Below are positions 38,292 to 40,124 of a stretch of DNA of 40,124 nucleotides, piece after piece (position 1 is the first letter of the stretch; every line of letters begins with the position of its first letter). The stretch covers positions 105,546-145,669 of the forward strand of contig NZ_BMRI01000011.1 of NCBI RefSeq assembly GCF_014648555.1, given 5' to 3'. The stretch is from Kitasatospora griseola. Lineage in GTDB: Bacteria > Actinomycetota > Actinomycetes > Streptomycetales > Streptomycetaceae. A program made the translations under genes and the position numbers. A model generated the notes under the pieces. It did no database searches and was not told the origin of the DNA. It saw only the letters and a list, made by a program, of their open reading frames with translations.

Positions 38292-39071
38292 ATGACCGCG
38301 GAGGAGGTGGCCGGCCGTCTGATGGTGTCCCAGTCGAAGATCAGCCGACTGGAGAACGGCCGCCGCTCGATCAGCCAGCGCGATGTGCGCGACCTGTGCG
38401 ACGTCTACCAGGTCGAGGACGAGCGGGTCCGCAACGGGCTGATGGAGATGGCCAAGGAGTCGCGCCAGCGCGGCTGGTGGCACGAGTTCGGGGACATCCC
38501 GTACAGCGTGTACATCGGGCTGGAGGCGGAGGCCTCGTCGATCCGGGCCTACGAGTCCTCGTTCGTGCCGGGGCTGCTGCAGACCCCGGAGTACGCGGAG
38601 GCGGTGGTCACCGGCACCCAGCCGGACACCGATCCGGCGGCCATCCGCCGCCGGGTGGAGGTGCGGCTCAAGCGCCAGCACCGGATACACGGCGAGGACC
38701 AGATCGGCAGCCTGTGGGTGGTGGTCGACGAGGCGGTGCTGCGCCGGCAGGTCGGCGGGCCGCAGGTGATGGCGGCGCAGCTGTACCAGTTGGTCGAGCT
38801 CGGTGAGCGGCCGAACATCAATCTGCAGGTCATACCGTTCAGCCACGGTGCCCATCCCGGCATGACCGGGACATTTTCCCTGATGGAGTTCCCCGAGTCA
38901 GCGGATTCCACGGTCGTCTACTTCGAAGGAGTGACGAGCGATCTCTACCTGGAGAAGGAAGCCGACGTACGCCGCTATACCAATCTGTACGACCATCTGC
39001 GAGCCGCGGCGCTGAGTGTCACGGAGAGCCGGTCGATGATCACCCAATTGGCAGAGGAGTTCATGAAATGA
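38292..39071 (+). CDS. XRE/DUF5753 transcriptional regulator, apparently frameshifted at its start
   Basis: The open frame from ATG 38292 gives 259 residues: an HTH_XRE part (TAEEVAGRLMVSQSKISRLENGRRS) lacking its first helix, then DUF5753 (about residues 70-250) with FVPGLLQTPEYAEAVV, LKRQHRI, LWVVVDEAVLRR and the VIPFSHGAHPGMTGTFSLMEF stretch. If a single C at 38264/38265 is ignored, translation from GTG 38213 restores the full N-terminus including the first HTH helix. So the gene is either a true one-base frameshift (possibly inactive DNA binding), a sequencing error, or it is read through by frameshifting. Its TGA overlaps the start of the DUF397 gene. The pair is typical of streptomycete development regulators. 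Confidence 0.8.
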   Translation: MTAEEVAGRLMVSQSKISRLENGRRSISQRDVRDLCDVYQVEDERVRNGLMEMAKESRQRGWWHEFGDIPYSVYIGLEAEASSIRAYESSFVPGLLQTPEYAEAVVTGTQPDTDPAAIRRRVEVRLKRQHRIHGEDQIGSLWVVVDEAVLRRQVGGPQVMAAQLYQLVELGERPNINLQVIPFSHGAHPGMTGTFSLMEFPESADSTVVYFEGVTSDLYLEKEADVRRYTNLYDHLRAAALSVTESRSMITQLAEEFMK

Positions 39072-39274
39072 GCAAGGCCATCGAGACCCTGACCTGGCGC
39101 AAGAGCAGCTACAGCGGCGGCAACGGCGCGTGCGTCGAGATCGCCGTCCCGTCTTCTGCCTCGATCGCGGTCCGGGACTCCAAGGACCCGCAGGGCCCGC
39201 AGCTGCGCTTCTCCAACGCGAGCTGGGCGGCTTTCGCGGCGGCCGCCGGCGCGGGCGTCTTCGGCGAGATCTGA
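39068..39274 (+). CDS. DUF397 family protein
   Basis: Small 68-residue protein; ATG 39068 overlaps the regulator's stop by 4 bp (ATGA), so the two are translationally coupled. The DUF397 signature is WRKSSYSGGNGACVEIAV at residues 11-28, then SIAVRDSKDPQGP and the FSNASWAAFAAAAG helix. DUF397 proteins are the usual partners of XRE/DUF5753 regulators and are thought to modulate them, but the mechanism is not established. Confidence 0.93.
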   Translation: MSKAIETLTWRKSSYSGGNGACVEIAVPSSASIAVRDSKDPQGPQLRFSNASWAAFAAAAGAGVFGEI

Positions 39275-39354
39275 CCCGAGACCTGATCCACGGCACCCTC
39301 GTACCACTCCGGTGCCCGTCGCCTCCCCCGCGGCGGGCACCGTCGTACGGGGCG

Positions 39355-40124
39355 TCAGCCGCCGGTGGGGTAGCGGGTGTCCCAGCCGTCGGTGCCGTGC
39401 AGGGCGGGGCCGTGCAGCAGTTCCAGCACCAGGTCGTCGGCGAGCTCCAGGATCGTGCCGCGGCCTTCGAGTTCGGCGAGCAGCTCGGGCGGGAGCGCGG
39501 TCTCGCCGTGCAGGGCGCCCAGCAGGTTGCCGCAGATGGATCCGGTGGAGTCGCTGTCGCCGGAGTGGTTGACGGCCAGCAGCAGGCCGCTGCGGACGTC
39601 CTCGGCGACCAGCGCGCAGTACAGGCCGATGGCGAGCGACTCCTCGGCGGTCCAGCCCTCGCCCAGCCCCTCGACGCGTTCGGCGGACGGCACACCGGCC
39701 CGGACGGCGTCCAGGGCGGCGCGTAGCGCAGCGGTGGTCTCCTCGTGGCCGGGGCGCTCGGACAGCAGCGCCAGGGCGAGGTGGACGCCCTCCTCCAGGG
39801 TGCCGCCGCGGGCCACCGCGTGGACGATCACCGCGAAGGCCCCGGCGGACAGGTATCCGGTCGGGTGGCCGTGGGTCAGCACCGAGCATTCGACGGCGAG
39901 TTGGAACACCAGGGCGGGGTCCCAGGCGGTGAGCAGTCCGAACGGGGCGGCGCGCATCACGGTGCCGCAGCCCTTGGAGTTCGGGTTGCGCGGGTCGTCG
40001 AGGGTGGGCAGCGGCCCGTCCGCGGTGCCGGCCAGGCCGGACAGGCAGGCGTTGCCGGGGGCGCGGCGTTCGTACAGCCACTCCTCGCGGCCGAGCCAGC
40101 CGAGGTCCTTGCGGCGCTCGTCAG
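39355..40124 (-). CDS. ADP-ribosylglycohydrolase family protein, N-terminus outside window
   Basis: About 256 codons are visible, the start being beyond the right edge. These enzymes remove ADP-ribose from proteins or dinitrogenase-type targets using two metal ions. The visible part includes DDPRNPNSKGCGTVMRAAPFG (active-site loop), LTHGHPTGYLSAGAFA and the metal-binding signature NHSGDSDSTGSICGNLLGA. Ends with a Gly/Pro tail at TGA 39355. Convergent with the DUF397 gene. Partner toxins or ADP-ribosyltransferases are not visible here. Confidence 0.92.
   Translation of the reverse strand, partial: DERRKDLGWLGREEWLYERRAPGNACLSGLAGTADGPLPTLDDPRNPNSKGCGTVMRAAPFGLLTAWDPALVFQLAVECSVLTHGHPTGYLSAGAFAVIVHAVARGGTLEEGVHLALALLSERPGHEETTAALRAALDAVRAGVPSAERVEGLGEGWTAEESLAIGLYCALVAEDVRSGLLLAVNHSGDSDSTGSICGNLLGALHGETALPPELLAELEGRGTILELADDLVLELLHGPALHGTDGWDTRYPTGG

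Overview
The window is high-GC actinobacterial DNA with strong G/C third-position bias, many GTG starts, ATGA/GTGA overlaps, mycothiol-type and F420-type enzymes, an HrdD-like sigma factor and XRE/DUF397 and GPP34 genes. This gene set points to the family Streptomycetaceae (Streptomyces or Kitasatospora); I cannot resolve the genus from the sequence alone.

Left part (1-15 kb) is mostly ordinary chromosomal background: a penicillin-acylase-family hydrolase cut by the left edge, a CPA1 cation/proton antiporter, an MFS transporter, FmdB zinc ribbon, a shortened membrane protein and MscL, a group 2 (HrdD-like) sigma factor carrying an in-frame 33-bp tandem duplication, a PAP2 phosphatase, a MurJ-type flippase, a DsbA-fold mycothiol nitroreductase-like protein, a PEP mutase/isocitrate lyase-family enzyme, an orphan DUF190 protein and a fusion of a CYTH triphosphatase domain to a nucleoside diphosphate kinase.

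Middle part (15.3-32.3 kb) looks like a specialised-metabolite locus of purine-nucleoside type. A LuxR regulator with a degenerate receiver (15373) faces a compact leftward run of 14 genes (29008 to 16121) encoding, in order of transcription: a cupin-like protein, a Nudix hydrolase, a SAICAR-synthetase (PurC) homologue, an SDR, a degenerate S-adenosylhomocysteine-hydrolase-like protein, an unknown protein, an MFS exporter, a HAD phosphatase fused to a Gfo/Idh/MocA oxidoreductase, a CPA2 antiporter, a methylthioadenosine phosphorylase, a CYTH-like protein, a histidine phosphatase, a DUF985 cupin and a second SDR. A divergent adenine phosphoribosyltransferase and a leftward F420-type LLM enzyme plus GMC oxidoreductase complete it. 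A PurC homologue beside an SDR recalls the PenC/PenB pair of pentostatin and coformycin pathways; no HisG-like (PenA) gene is visible, so the product is not identified. A plausible logic is ring remodelling by PurC/SDR, sugar oxidation/reduction by Gfo/Idh, GMC, LLM and SDR enzymes, dephosphorylation by HAD, histidine phosphatase and Nudix enzymes, adenine recycling by MTAP plus APT, and export by the two transporters. This is inference from family content.

Right part (32.4-40.1 kb) returns to chromosomal genes: a 13-repeat LRR protein, tRNA-Arg(CCT), a polyprenol-phosphate mannosyltransferase-like GT2, a DD-carboxypeptidase with a long repetitive acidic N-terminus, a GPP34 protein, an XRE/DUF5753 regulator with an apparent one-base frameshift coupled to a DUF397 gene, and an ADP-ribosylglycohydrolase cut by the right edge. 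Three intergenic hairpins of one sequence family act as probable terminators across the window.
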